Shown in pieces: positions 16,049 to 24,549 of a stretch of DNA of 47,064 nucleotides; within the stretch, counting starts at the first letter, position 1, and the number at the start of each line of letters is the position of its first letter. The notes beneath the pieces are model-generated. The model was not told where the DNA came from. It ran no database searches and was given only the letters and a program-made list of their open reading frames with translations. The position numbers and the translations under genes were made by a program. The stretch is from Notoacmeibacter sp. (lineage in GTDB: Bacteria > Pseudomonadota > Alphaproteobacteria > Rhizobiales > Rhizobiaceae), in contig JAIOIW010000070.1 in the NCBI GenBank assembly GCA_019912385.1, positions 1 through 47,064 of the forward strand. The letters run 5' to 3'.

Positions 16049-17530
16049 TCAGGATGCAAACGTCACGAACAGTGCCAGGCCAAGCGCGAGCGCGGCACCG
16101 ATGCCTGAAAAACGGCGCCTGCGTGTCCGGTCCTGACGCGACGCGCCGCCGCCGGAATAATCGAAGCGCTCGTAGATCACCTTTTGCATCGGCATGCCCA
16201 GATCGATCAGCGTGTCCGAAACTGCGGTAACCATGGGACCCGGGCCGCAGATCAAAGCCACACTGCGCGCCGGGTCGAGCCCTTCGAGCATCCGGCTCAG
16301 GCGGTTGTGATCCAACCGCCCGATCAGGCCCTCCCAGTCGGACCCGCCTTCCTCGCTCAGCAGCATCACCTGCAGGTCCAGCCGGGCTTTCGCCGCTTCA
16401 ATCTCAGGCAGGCAGGCGAAGTTCTCAGGCAGACCGGCTGCATAGGCGAGCCGGATCGGGCGCGGGTCCGCTCGGGCGACAAGGTCGCGCAGGAGCCCCA
16501 TGCTCGGCGCAATACCGACGCCACCGGCCAACAGCAATATGCTTTCGCCCACAAGCTCCTCCAGCGTGAAGTCGCCATAGGGTCCGTCGATCCCAATGGG
16601 CGTGCCGGGGGCGAGCCGGCCGATCTGCCGGGTGAAATCGCCCGCTTCCTTGACGATAAGGCTCAGTCCCGGACGGGTCGGGCTGTCTGCGATAGAAAAC
16701 GGATGATCGAATAGCGGAAAGCGGCGCGTACCCTCGGTCAGCCACACGAACTGTCCGGCACGATAGTTGAGGGGCGGAGTCCGTGGCGCTGGCGCGATGT
16801 CGAGTTCCCAAAGGCGATCGGCAAGCTTCGTGACCGATTTCAGCCGCCATGGCCGTCGGTGCAGTATCAGCCAACGCCATCCGTAGAGCACTGCAATCAC
16901 GACGATGACAGCGCCGCTTTCAGCCCACCAGAAACCCCGCAGGGCGCTTGTGGCGCTAAACCGGCCGGCCGCGACCGCATGGTGCAGTCCGCCACCGATC
17001 GCGACCAAAGCAAGAATCACATGGCTTGCGCGCCAGAACTCGTAGCGCCATGGCAACCGGTCGCGCAGCACGGAACCAACAACCAGTAACGTCAGCGCGG
17101 CAAGTGCGATCACGCCGCTGCGATAGCGAGGGAGCGTCAGATACGCCATAAGCCTCTCGCCCCCCAGTTCGGGATTTTCCAGCCATGTCGGCGCGACATA
17201 GGCCAGTGGATGCAGCATCAGAGCGACAAGCACCCACCATGCCGCCATCTTGTGAAAGGCCATGATCTTGTCGATGCCGAGTTGCCCCGACACGACCCCA
17301 AACCGACCGGAAGTGACGAACTGTACCGCCATGGCGCCAAGCCCGATCAATCCAAGCCCTGCTGCGGCATACTCCCACGTATTCGCGGGAGCGACGCGCT
17401 GCGTCAGGGCCAGCCCAAGCGGCGCCAGGCAAAACAGTGGGTACAGTACCGCAAGTGCGGCGGCTGGAAGCTGCGGGGGCTCACCACCGCTGGACACGCC
17501 GATGCGGCTATCTGCTGCGGATTCGGACAT
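16049..17530 (-). CDS. Ferric-reductase-like transmembrane flavocytochrome (FNR-type oxidoreductase)
   Basis: A 493-residue protein with an N-terminal membrane domain of about six segments carrying candidate heme-ligand histidines (FHKMAAWWVLVALMLHPLAY and WRASHVILALVAIGGGLHHA). A ferredoxin-reductase domain follows with FAD motif FPLFDHPFSIADSP, an NAD(P)-binding motif LLLAGGVGIAPSMGLLRDL and ICGPGPMV. One more hydrophobic segment lies at the C-terminus. It should move electrons from NAD(P)H across the membrane through FAD and two hemes. It is divergent from a five-heme cytochrome c, a plausible electron acceptor. The ATG at 17530 follows an AGAGG site. The physiological acceptor is unknown. 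Confidence 0.8.
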   Translation of the reverse strand: MSESAADSRIGVSSGGEPPQLPAAALAVLYPLFCLAPLGLALTQRVAPANTWEYAAAGLGLIGLGAMAVQFVTSGRFGVVSGQLGIDKIMAFHKMAAWWVLVALMLHPLAYVAPTWLENPELGGERLMAYLTLPRYRSGVIALAALTLLVVGSVLRDRLPWRYEFWRASHVILALVAIGGGLHHAVAAGRFSATSALRGFWWAESGAVIVVIAVLYGWRWLILHRRPWRLKSVTKLADRLWELDIAPAPRTPPLNYRAGQFVWLTEGTRRFPLFDHPFSIADSPTRPGLSLIVKEAGDFTRQIGRLAPGTPIGIDGPYGDFTLEELVGESILLLAGGVGIAPSMGLLRDLVARADPRPIRLAYAAGLPENFACLPEIEAAKARLDLQVMLLSEEGGSDWEGLIGRLDHNRLSRMLEGLDPARSVALICGPGPMVTAVSDTLIDLGMPMQKVIYERFDYSGGGASRQDRTRRRRFSGIGAALALGLALFVTFAS

Positions 17531-17627
17531 GGATTCGGACCTCTGAAACCAGGAGCCAAGGCGGCGTAATATTCGAATTACGAACGCTATCCTCGGCGCA
17601 GAACCTATGGCAGATCAACAAGCCATG

Positions 17628-17706
17628 CTAGTGGAACGAATTTGACATTCGATACCCGCTCGATGTCGACCTCGAAATCGAATGTCGAATTTAATAGTTC
17701 CACTGG
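17628..17706. repeat. Imperfect palindromic unit 1 in the divergent intergenic region
   Basis: The left arm begins CTAGTGGAACGAATTTGACA and continues to CGAT at 17653. The right arm, read on the minus strand from 17706, begins CCAGTGGAACTATTAAATTC and ends GACATTCGAT. The inner 15 bases of the arms (17639-17653 and 17677-17691) pair at 14 of 15 positions. Arms this long suggest either an intergenic palindromic repeat or a double operator for the divergent genes. Confidence 0.6.
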
Positions 17707-17717
17707 AATCACAAGCT

Positions 17718-17799
17718 TGCTGGTGGTTTCCTTGTTTCCATCATTTGCGCTCGCGGCCGATATAAACGGGATGCAAATGTTGGAAACGAACCACTAGTG
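17718..17799. repeat. Imperfect palindromic unit 2, related to unit 1
   Basis: The left arm has GTGGTTTCCTTGTTTCCATC followed by ATTTGCG. The right arm, read on the minus strand from 17799, has ACTAGTGGTTCGTTTCCAAC followed by ATTTGCAT. The arms share GTGGTT, GTTTCCA and CATTTGC. The unit resembles unit 1 in arm layout (TAGTGG, two to four variable bases, then ACATT near the centre), so the two look like tandem copies of one palindromic design. It ends 36 bp before the cytochrome start codon and so would be in or next to that promoter. Confidence 0.6.
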
Positions 17800-17834
17800 T
17801 TGGTCCCAGGATATCAGGCTGGAAGAAATCACAC

Positions 17835-18920
17835 ATGCCCATTGTCCGTACGCTACGAGGTCTTGTCGCAGTTGCCGCATCGGCACTGCTCATATCGCCT
17901 GCCGCGCGCGCCGAGGTCGGCTTGAACGATCTCGTCGAAGCCTGGCTTGCGGCGGCGCACGGCAATTACTACTCCCGCTCGTTCACTTACTGGAATAAAG
18001 AGGGCGCGGTCCCCGAGGCTTGTGCGGCCTGCCATTCCGAACCGGGTTTCATCGACTATTTGGGTGCTGACGGCAGCACCCCCTTCGTGGTGAGCCGTCC
18101 TGCAGCAATCAATTCTCCGATCGGTTGCGCCTCCTGTCATACGGCGGCAGCCCATGCGCTGGACAGCGTGCGATTTCCCTCCGGCGTTACGGTGGATGGT
18201 CTTGGTCCTTCGGCGGTCTGCACGGTCTGTCATCAGGGCCGCCAGTCGGGCGACAACGTGAAAACCGCTACGCAGGGGATCGAAGAGGATACGGTATCAC
18301 CCGATCTTGCCTTCCTGAACGTGCACTACGGCGTTGCGGCGGCGGTGATGCATGGGGCCGATGTGCGCGGCGGCTTCCACTATCCCGGCAAGACCTATGT
18401 CGGCCGGTTCACCCATGTGCCCAGCGCCAATACCTGTGTGGCCTGCCACGATGCCCACACGACAGAGGTCGCTACGGACGACTGCATGAGATGTCACCGT
18501 GGCGTCGAGGACATCCGCGACATCCGCACCCGCCATCGCGATTTTGACGGCGATGGCAATAGGGCGGGCGGCATTCATGCCGAGATCGTCGGCCTGCAGG
18601 AGCGCCTTTACGCCGCGATCCAGAGCTATGCCGCAGAGGTCGCGGAGGCACCAGTCGGCTACGCTACAGGAACCTTCCCCTATTTCTTCAACGACAGCGA
18701 TGGCGACGGTCAGATCAGCCCTGACGAGGCGCTGTTCCCCAACCGGTACCTTGGCTGGACACCACGCCTTCTGAAGGCGGCCTACAATTATCAGGTGGTG
18801 ACGAAAGACCCCGGCGGTTATGTGCACAACCCGACCTACTTGTTGCAACTGCTTTACGACAGCCTGCAAAGCCTGTCGCAGCGGGTCGAAGTGGACATGG
18901 CCGCAATTCGCCGCCCGTAA
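17835..18920 (+). CDS. Exported five-heme cytochrome c with EF-hand-like loops
   Basis: A 361-residue protein with a signal peptide ending near residue 26 (ARA). Five CxxCH heme-binding motifs lie at about 63, 98, 129, 201 and 217. A calcium-loop-like DSDGDGQISPDE lies at about 287-298 and a second, looser DFDGDGN at 236-242. The protein should be periplasmic or outer-surface bound and move electrons between membrane and soluble partners. GGAAG lies 9 nt before the ATG. Divergence from the ferric-reductase-like gene suggests one electron-transfer module. It resembles proteins annotated as polyheme membrane-associated cytochrome c; the substrate is unknown. Confidence 0.82.
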   Translation: MPIVRTLRGLVAVAASALLISPAARAEVGLNDLVEAWLAAAHGNYYSRSFTYWNKEGAVPEACAACHSEPGFIDYLGADGSTPFVVSRPAAINSPIGCASCHTAAAHALDSVRFPSGVTVDGLGPSAVCTVCHQGRQSGDNVKTATQGIEEDTVSPDLAFLNVHYGVAAAVMHGADVRGGFHYPGKTYVGRFTHVPSANTCVACHDAHTTEVATDDCMRCHRGVEDIRDIRTRHRDFDGDGNRAGGIHAEIVGLQERLYAAIQSYAAEVAEAPVGYATGTFPYFFNDSDGDGQISPDEALFPNRYLGWTPRLLKAAYNYQVVTKDPGGYVHNPTYLLQLLYDSLQSLSQRVEVDMAAIRRP

Positions 18921-19069
18921 TCGGCAGGGCGCTGTCATGGAGCATCCGCGCGGGAATTGGTGCCCCGGAGCGGACTGAGCGGCGGCGTCCGCGATCTGAA
19001 ACCGGTCTGCCGGGCACTTTGCAACCTGTCGTCATGCGGTCGACGCCAGATCCCGTGTTGCCTCGTTCT

Positions 19070-19774
19070 TCAACCTTTCGCGGCACCGCGAGGCGCCGCG
19101 CCTTCAGGCTTCGGGTAATAGGCTATCGTCTCGGGGGCGTTTGAACCGCCAGTGATGACAAAGCTCATGGCCTGGTCAAAGGTCCAGTCGGTGAACGTGA
19201 GTTTCCTGACCGGCACGATTTCGATGTAGCCCGATGTCGGGTTTGGCGAAGTCGGGACATAGACCGCTGCCAGTTCCTCGCCGGTTGCTTCATCCTTCAG
19301 GATGCGGGTGACCAGACCGACGGTCTTCATTTCGGGCGAGGGAAAGTCGATCAGCACGACGCGCCGCTCCCCGCCATCGGCGGAGCCTCCAGCCACGGTA
19401 AGGAAGCGCTTGGTCGCCTGATAGACCTTTTCGACAAAAGGGATCCGACCGATCATCCACTCGAACACCAGGATCAGTCTCTGACCGATGACCCGGCTGG
19501 CACCCCACCCCAGAACCCAAAGAAAGCCCAGCACGACGAGCACGGCGACGATGGAAAGGAGTGTTTCGTTCTGAAGCCAGGCCGCCAGTGCCGGATGTTC
19601 CGGCGCCAGCGTGCGGGCAATGCCGCTCACCCAGGGTCGCCCGACCCGGGCAAGCTGGCCGAAAAGAAAGTCCAGGATGATCCAGGTGATGGCCAGCGGC
19701 GCCGCCGTAATGGCTCCGATCAGAATGTATCGACCGGCGGATTTCATGCGATGGGGCGTTTCAGGTGGTGCCAT
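19070..19774 (-). CDS. DUF502-family membrane protein
   Basis: A 234-residue protein with two hydrophobic segments (YILIGAITAAPLAITWIILDF and a second near residues 70-90) followed by a soluble domain. Family hallmarks are RIPFVEKVYQATKRFL, VPTSPNPTSGYIEIVP and the SFVITGG end. I use the ATG at 19774, after AGAGAG; an in-frame TTG-type extension upstream to 19837 looks non-coding. The function of DUF502 is not established. It stands alone on this strand with pseudogene debris upstream. Confidence 0.85.
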   Translation of the reverse strand: MAPPETPHRMKSAGRYILIGAITAAPLAITWIILDFLFGQLARVGRPWVSGIARTLAPEHPALAAWLQNETLLSIVAVLVVLGFLWVLGWGASRVIGQRLILVFEWMIGRIPFVEKVYQATKRFLTVAGGSADGGERRVVLIDFPSPEMKTVGLVTRILKDEATGEELAAVYVPTSPNPTSGYIEIVPVRKLTFTDWTFDQAMSFVITGGSNAPETIAYYPKPEGAAPRGAAKG

Positions 19775-19934
19775 GTCCGACGGCTCTCTTTCTGCCAATC
19801 CGATGGTCTTCGTCAGACGAACCCGGCAATCGGGCAAGTGTCAAGCGCAGCGCGCAATCTGGGAGGCCCGCTGGCGATGCTCACGGAGGATAAGTGGCTG
19901 GTCCGAACGCGCGCGCCCGAGGCGCGTGAGAAGA

Positions 19935-20135
19935 CGACCAGCACCTCGAGCGGCAGGCCCTGTTTCCAGTAATCACCGAAGCGGAAATCGCAGCGGCCAA
20001 GGATAAGCGCGTCGTTCTGTTGCCAGATGGGGGTGATGAAGGCGCAGAACGTGCCGATGGCCACCGCCGTCAGGGCGCTGTCCGGGTTGACCCCAAGGAC
20101 TGCAGCGATGCCGGGGGGCGATCGGGTGCATCACC
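19935..20135 (-). pseudogene. C-terminal remnant of an SLC13/DASS-type anion transporter, frameshifted
   Basis: Read on the minus strand, the sequence gives VMHPIAP, then after a frame change IAAVLGVNPDSALTAVAIG, FCAFITPIWQQNDALILG and FRFGDYWKQGLPLEVLVV. This is the conserved last transmembrane region of SLC13/Na-sulfate symporter proteins (usual form AIGxSCAFLTPIGHQNN...G..RFGDYWR.GLPLE). The frame change coincides with a run of six G at 20111-20116. The front ~85% of the gene is missing and the tail after LEVLVV is lost, so it is not functional. Confidence 0.65.
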
Positions 20136-20253
20136 GACGCCAATCGGCGCTCTCCAGGAGGCGCATCCAGCGATGTGCCCGTGTGTTCGCCTTGACCATC
20201 TTGTTGTCGACGCGGGCGCGGCCGGCTCCTGCACGCCCTTCCGGCACCACTGG
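20131..20253 (-). pseudogene. C-terminal remnant of a large serine recombinase
   Basis: Between stop codons, the minus strand encodes PEGRAGAGRARVDNKMVKA followed by NTRAHRWMRLLESADWRR and a stop. This matches the region after the recombinase domain of resolvase-type serine recombinases found in alphaproteobacteria (usual form DGR...RPRIDNxLVKALARAFRWRKLLESGxYA). Both ends are lost, and the stop overlaps the transporter remnant, marking a junction near 20131-20150. Confidence 0.55.
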
Positions 20254-20268
20254 TCATCTCGCATTCCC

Positions 20269-21549
20269 TCAGTCCTTGACGGGGGCGCGCGCGACCAGCA
20301 GCTTGTCGATCCTGAGCCCGTCCATGTCGACGATCTCGATCCGCCAGCCGTCGGCGGTGACGCTCTGCCCCACCGTTGGCATATCCCCGATCCTTTGGAG
20401 CACGAAGCCCGCGACTGTCTCGAAGCCCAGCTTATCCGGCATCGTCAGCTCGAGATGTTCCGCAAACTCGTCGATCGGCATCCAGCCCGCCACAAGAAGC
20501 GAGCCGTCGTCGCGCGTGACGAGTTTCAGCTCGTCGTTCTTGGTCTCGTCGAAACCGCCCGCGATAGTGCCCAATACGTCCATTGGCGTGACAATCCCCT
20601 CAAAACGCCCGTACTCGTCGTAGACGAGAAGCATGTGGCAGGGGGAATTGCGCAGCCGCTCGATCACCTCGAGCGCCGGCAACGTCTCCTGGATAACGGG
20701 GGCGGGGCGCATCAGCGCCATGGCGTCGAAATCGGCTTCCGTCGTCGCCAGGAGGTCGCGACTGTGGATGACGCCGACAATATCGTCCGGGCCGCCCCGG
20801 CGCAGCGGAAGGCGGGAGTGGCCCGACTCGCGGAACCGCGCAAGAATTTCGCCGCGGGTCTCGTGCGCCTCGGCGATCTCGACGTCGCGGCGCCGGGTCA
20901 TCAGGCCGCGGGCCCGCCGGTCGGAAAAGCGCATGACGCCTCCAATCAACTCCTTTTCGGCCCTGTGGATGACGCCCGCTCCGGCCGCCTCGGAGAGTAT
21001 CATCCGGATGTCTTCGTCGCTGACGGAAGTCTCACGCCGGTTCGAATGCCCGAACAGTCGGAGAACCAGCTTGCCTGACCTGTCCAGCAGCCAGACGACC
21101 GGCGCGGCGATCCGGGACAACAGAAGCATCGCCGGCGCGACGCGAGATGCCACGCGTTCGGGCGCTGCGAGCGCGATCTGCTTGGGGACAAGCTCTCCGA
21201 CGATGAGTGACAGATAGGTGATGACAATCACGACGAGACCGACGCCGACTTCCTGCGCCAGCCTCTCAGGCACGCCGAAATCGGGGAGGGCGGCCGCCAG
21301 CCGTGTGCCGATCGTCGCGCCCGAGAAGGCGCCCGCGAGGATCCCCACCAAAGTGATGCCGATCTGGACGGTCGAGAGGAAGCGTCCGGGATCTGCGGCG
21401 AGATTCAACGCGATACGCGCGCCCCGGCTGCCCTGGTCGGCCTGAGTCCTGAGGCGGGCCGGCCGCGCCAAGACGATGGCCAGTTCCGACATCGCCAGAA
21501 GCCCGTTCAGGCAGATCAGGAGCAGGACTAATGCAACTTCTATGAACAC
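20269..21549 (-). CDS. CNNM/CorC (hemolysin-like) family membrane protein
   Basis: A 426-residue protein. Residues 1-190 form the CNNM membrane domain (hydrophobic start LVLLLICLNGLLAMSELAIV, then YLSLIVGELVPKQIAL). A CBS pair spans about 205-335 (RFRESGHSRLPL, MLLVYDEYGRFEGIVTPMDV) and a CorC_HlyC domain closes the protein. Members are linked to magnesium/cobalt or sodium handling; the hemolysin label is historical. It starts with GTG at 21549 behind AGGAG. It lies 12 bp after the antiporter stop, so the three genes HTH-antiporter-CNNM form an operon for ion homeostasis (inference). Confidence 0.87.
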   Translation of the reverse strand: MFIEVALVLLLICLNGLLAMSELAIVLARPARLRTQADQGSRGARIALNLAADPGRFLSTVQIGITLVGILAGAFSGATIGTRLAAALPDFGVPERLAQEVGVGLVVIVITYLSLIVGELVPKQIALAAPERVASRVAPAMLLLSRIAAPVVWLLDRSGKLVLRLFGHSNRRETSVSDEDIRMILSEAAGAGVIHRAEKELIGGVMRFSDRRARGLMTRRRDVEIAEAHETRGEILARFRESGHSRLPLRRGGPDDIVGVIHSRDLLATTEADFDAMALMRPAPVIQETLPALEVIERLRNSPCHMLLVYDEYGRFEGIVTPMDVLGTIAGGFDETKNDELKLVTRDDGSLLVAGWMPIDEFAEHLELTMPDKLGFETVAGFVLQRIGDMPTVGQSVTADGWRIEIVDMDGLRIDKLLVARAPVKD

Positions 21550-21561
21550 GATCAGCTTCTC

Positions 21562-23292
21562 CTATGACGCCTGTTTCCCTTCAGTCTCGATCGAGGGGAT
21601 TTCCGTCCGTTCCTCCTCCGGCGCGCCGCAGAGCAGGTCGACCGCGCGGTCGGCCGCGTCCTGGAAGGGCTCCAGAACCATGTCCGCACCGGCCGCGACC
21701 AGCTCCTCTGTGTCGCGTGAGTGGTGCGACGCGACCGCAATCCGGCCGCGGAAGCCAGACGTGCGTGTCAGCTGGATCAGCGTGGTGCGCGTGTCCTCAT
21801 GGCTGAGTCCGGTGGGATGGATCGGAACAGTCGAGACGATCCATTCGGCCCGGGAGAGCGGGAGCTCAGCGACGAATTCGGGATCAGTCGCATCTCCGAA
21901 CTCGGTCTCGATGCCCAGTTCGCGCCAGCGCCGTAGAGCGAGCGGATTGAAATCCACGCCAAGTACGCGGATACCACGCTTCTTAAGCCGCATCCCGATG
22001 GCCGTGCCGAAGCGCCCGAGCCCGAAGACGATCACCGTGTAGCCACCGTCGCGATGGGCGCCCGCCTCGGAGGGTTCGCGCGGGGTATTCTTGCGCTCGA
22101 ATATGCCGAGCAGCGGCTCGATGATCGCATAGAGCTGGTGCGAATAGGTGATCATGTAGGTGGACGCCGCGATGGTCACCAGCCCGACCATCGTGACAAG
22201 GCCAAGCGCATCCCCCTGCACATGGCCGAGCGAGACTCCCATCGCCACGAAGATCAGGGAGAACTCGCTGATCTGCGCCACCGTCAGACCGGCAAGGAAT
22301 CCGGTGCGCTTGCGGTAGCCCATCGCGCCCATGATCGCGAGCACGATCAGCGGATTGCCGACCAGCACGAAGAGCGAGAAGACGAAGGCGCCGATGACAT
22401 GCGCACCCAGAAGCGACAGGTCGAGCGCCGAGCCGAGCGCGATGAAGAAGAATAGCAGCAGAAAATCGCGCAGGGGCGCGAGCCGCGCCGCAATGGTCTC
22501 GCGGTAGGGCGTCGAGGCGAGGGCGACGCCGGCCAGCAGGCCGCCCACCTCCTTGCCCAGCCCGACGAAATCGCCGATCGCCGCGAACATGGCCGCCATG
22601 GCGATCGCGAAGATCACCAGCAGTTCGGGCGCACGCGCAAGGCGCTCGGTCAGCGGATTGGCCATGTAGCGCACGAACAGCACCACAAGTGCCACCATGG
22701 CGAGGCCCAACGCGAGCACCGTCAGGACCGAACCGCCGCCATGGCCGTCCGCATCCTCGGCCGCCGCGCCGATGCCGATGGCCGAGAGTACGATCATCGC
22801 CAGCACCACGACGAGGTCCTGCACGATCAGGAAGCCGAGCGCGATCTGCCCGTGAAGCGAGTCGATCTCGCGCTTGTCGGACAGAAGCTTCACGATGATG
22901 ATCGTCGAGGAAAATGTGAGCGCCACGGCGACGTAGAGGCTGGTGACGTGGCCAAGGCCGAGCGCGAGCCCGATCAGGTAGCCGAAGATCGACGTGAAGG
23001 CGACTTGGCCGAACCCTGTCAGGAGCGCTACCGCCCCGAGCGAGCGGATGAGCTTCACGTCGAGCTTGATGCCGACGAGAAACAGCAGCACGGCGATGCC
23101 AAGCTCCGACAGGAGGCTGATCTGCTCGTCCGAATGCACGACATCGAGTGCCGAGGGCCCGGCGATCAGGCCGACCGCGATGAAGCTCACGATGAGCGGT
23201 TGCCTCAGGAGGATCCCGAGGAGTCCGATCACCGCGGACATTACCAGGAGTGCGGCGACTTCCCCGAACGCGGACTGTACGATCGCTTCCAT
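21562..23292 (-). CDS. CPA2-type cation:proton antiporter with TrkA-N domain (KefB/YbaL-like)
   Basis: A 576-residue protein. About 12 hydrophobic segments form the Na_H_exchanger domain, with signature stretches LGIAVLLFLVGIKLD, GFLIVQDLVVVLAM (paired polar residues in the transport core) and LTVAQISEFSLIF. From about residue 410 a Rossmann TrkA-N domain follows (VIVFGLGRFGTAIG, then GVDFN), which in Kef-type systems senses NAD(H) or related ligands. The ATG at 23292 shares one base with the stop of the HTH gene, so translation is coupled. The likely role is potassium or sodium efflux coupled to protons. Confidence 0.87.
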   Translation of the reverse strand: MEAIVQSAFGEVAALLVMSAVIGLLGILLRQPLIVSFIAVGLIAGPSALDVVHSDEQISLLSELGIAVLLFLVGIKLDVKLIRSLGAVALLTGFGQVAFTSIFGYLIGLALGLGHVTSLYVAVALTFSSTIIIVKLLSDKREIDSLHGQIALGFLIVQDLVVVLAMIVLSAIGIGAAAEDADGHGGGSVLTVLALGLAMVALVVLFVRYMANPLTERLARAPELLVIFAIAMAAMFAAIGDFVGLGKEVGGLLAGVALASTPYRETIAARLAPLRDFLLLFFFIALGSALDLSLLGAHVIGAFVFSLFVLVGNPLIVLAIMGAMGYRKRTGFLAGLTVAQISEFSLIFVAMGVSLGHVQGDALGLVTMVGLVTIAASTYMITYSHQLYAIIEPLLGIFERKNTPREPSEAGAHRDGGYTVIVFGLGRFGTAIGMRLKKRGIRVLGVDFNPLALRRWRELGIETEFGDATDPEFVAELPLSRAEWIVSTVPIHPTGLSHEDTRTTLIQLTRTSGFRGRIAVASHHSRDTEELVAAGADMVLEPFQDAADRAVDLLCGAPEEERTEIPSIETEGKQAS

Positions 23293-23552
23293 CAAGTCTT
23301 CGGTCCCTTCGTCGAATGTGCGCCAGCCTCGTCGGGCTGTTCCACAGTTCCCCCGCCGCCATTTGTCGTCCCCGCCGGCCGTGTGGCGTGGCCTTCGAGG
23401 AAGGCGTCAAGATCGTGCGAGCGGATCCGCCACCCCCTGCCGATATCGATCGCGCGGAGTTCTCCGTCCTTGATCCAGTGCTGAACGGTCGCCTCGCTGA
23501 CCTCCAGAAGGTCGGCGGCCTCCTTCGCGCTCTGGTATTTCTCGCGGGACAT
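23292..23552 (-). CDS. Helix-turn-helix (excisionase/MerR-like HTH_17) protein
   Basis: An 86-residue protein. The N-terminal winged HTH reads KYQSAKEAADLLEVSEATVQHWIKDG...RIRSHDLDAFL, the HTH_17 layout. The C-terminal 30 residues are glycine- and threonine-rich and look disordered. Its stop overlaps the antiporter start by one base. It is a candidate regulator of the operon; the excisionase-type fold also occurs in non-mobile regulators, so a mobile origin is not implied. Confidence 0.75.
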   Translation of the reverse strand: MSREKYQSAKEAADLLEVSEATVQHWIKDGELRAIDIGRGWRIRSHDLDAFLEGHATRPAGTTNGGGGTVEQPDEAGAHSTKGPKT

Positions 23553-23685
23553 GTTGAACGTCTTTTCACCGGGTTTGGCTTGCGATAGCGTACTGTAGAG
23601 CAGTCCAGATTATTCAGACAGAGCTTGGTGCGGAATCGCGCGCTCCGCTCTTCCAATACGAGACGGCACCCAGGGACCGGACGCG

Positions 23686-24549
23686 ATGAAAATGATCATG
23701 GTGGCCACGGACTTCTCCGAGCGGTCAGATCGGGCACTGAGGCGCGCCACGCTTCTCGCGCGACAGTTCGGCGCCAGCATCGCGCTCATCCATGTGGTCG
23801 ACGACGATCAGCCGCGGCGGATCGTTGACGTCGAGCGCGACGAGGCGAAGAAACTGCTGCGCCAGATGGGTGCGACCCTGCGGGATGTCGACGGCGTGGA
23901 ATGCAAGACGCGGGTCATTCTGGCATCGCCCTTCGTGGGTATCGCAAAGGCCGTCGAGGACACAGTTCCCGACCTTCTGGTCATCGGGCCGCATCGCCGG
24001 CAGATGCTCAGGGATGTCTTCGTCGGCACCACGGCAGAGCGGACGATCCGTTCGGTGAGCTGCCCGGTCCTCATGGTGAACGCCCCTCCTGCCGGGAATT
24101 ACAGGCACGTCCTGCAGATGACCGATCTGTCCGACGGCTCCCGCCAGTCGCTGCAGCGCTTCCCCGCGCTTGGCATCGGCGAGCGGGCCCGGAATTCGTT
24201 GCTCCATGTCTTCGATGCTCCGGCCCTGCGGCTGGCATTCAGCCACGCGATGCCGAAGGACGAGCAGGAGCATTACCTGGCCGGTGCAAAGAAAGACGCG
24301 TCGCGAGATCTTTCCCGCTTTCTTGCATCGGCAAATCTCGGCAGTGTCGAGCCAATGGTCCGCTACGAGGCGGCAGCGGCCCCGCTCGAAATTCTGAAGG
24401 CGGCGGACGAGGAACAGGCCGATCTGATCGTGCTTTCGACGCATGGCCGGAGCGGACTTTCGAAGCTGCTCATCGGCAGCGTCACGGAACAGGTGCTTCA
24501 GACCTCACCGGTCGATGTCCTCACCATTCCGCCGCTGAGCAGCCAGTGA
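23686..24549 (+). CDS. Universal stress protein, two tandem UspA domains
   Basis: A 287-residue cytoplasmic protein with two Usp folds. Domain 1 (about 1-140) begins MIMVATDFSERSDRALRRA and has VIGPHRRQMLRDVFVGTTAE. Domain 2 (about 145-285) ends VLSTHGRSGLSKLLIGSVTE, the ATP-binding G-x2-G-x9-G(S/T)-type loop. The second domain keeps the ATP motif better than the first. It is divergent from the HTH-antiporter-CNNM operon. The ribosome-binding site is weak. Confidence 0.85.
   Translation: MKMIMVATDFSERSDRALRRATLLARQFGASIALIHVVDDDQPRRIVDVERDEAKKLLRQMGATLRDVDGVECKTRVILASPFVGIAKAVEDTVPDLLVIGPHRRQMLRDVFVGTTAERTIRSVSCPVLMVNAPPAGNYRHVLQMTDLSDGSRQSLQRFPALGIGERARNSLLHVFDAPALRLAFSHAMPKDEQEHYLAGAKKDASRDLSRFLASANLGSVEPMVRYEAAAAPLEILKAADEEQADLIVLSTHGRSGLSKLLIGSVTEQVLQTSPVDVLTIPPLSSQ

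Larger units (their letters stand above)
19838..20268. other. Gap filled with decayed gene fragments
   Basis: This 431-bp interval has no intact gene. It contains the two minus-strand remnants listed separately (an SLC13-type transporter end and a serine-recombinase end) and nothing else I can name. Confidence 0.6.

Noticed and set aside
15769-16230. A 153-codon plus-strand gene in the gap after livF
   Set aside because: It overlaps the C-terminus of the flavocytochrome gene on the other strand and the IS110 scrap; the translation has no motif.
17534-17834. A CRISPR array, because of repeated arms between the divergent genes
   Set aside because: There are only four related arms in inverted orientation, with no regular direct repeats or spacers and no cas genes.
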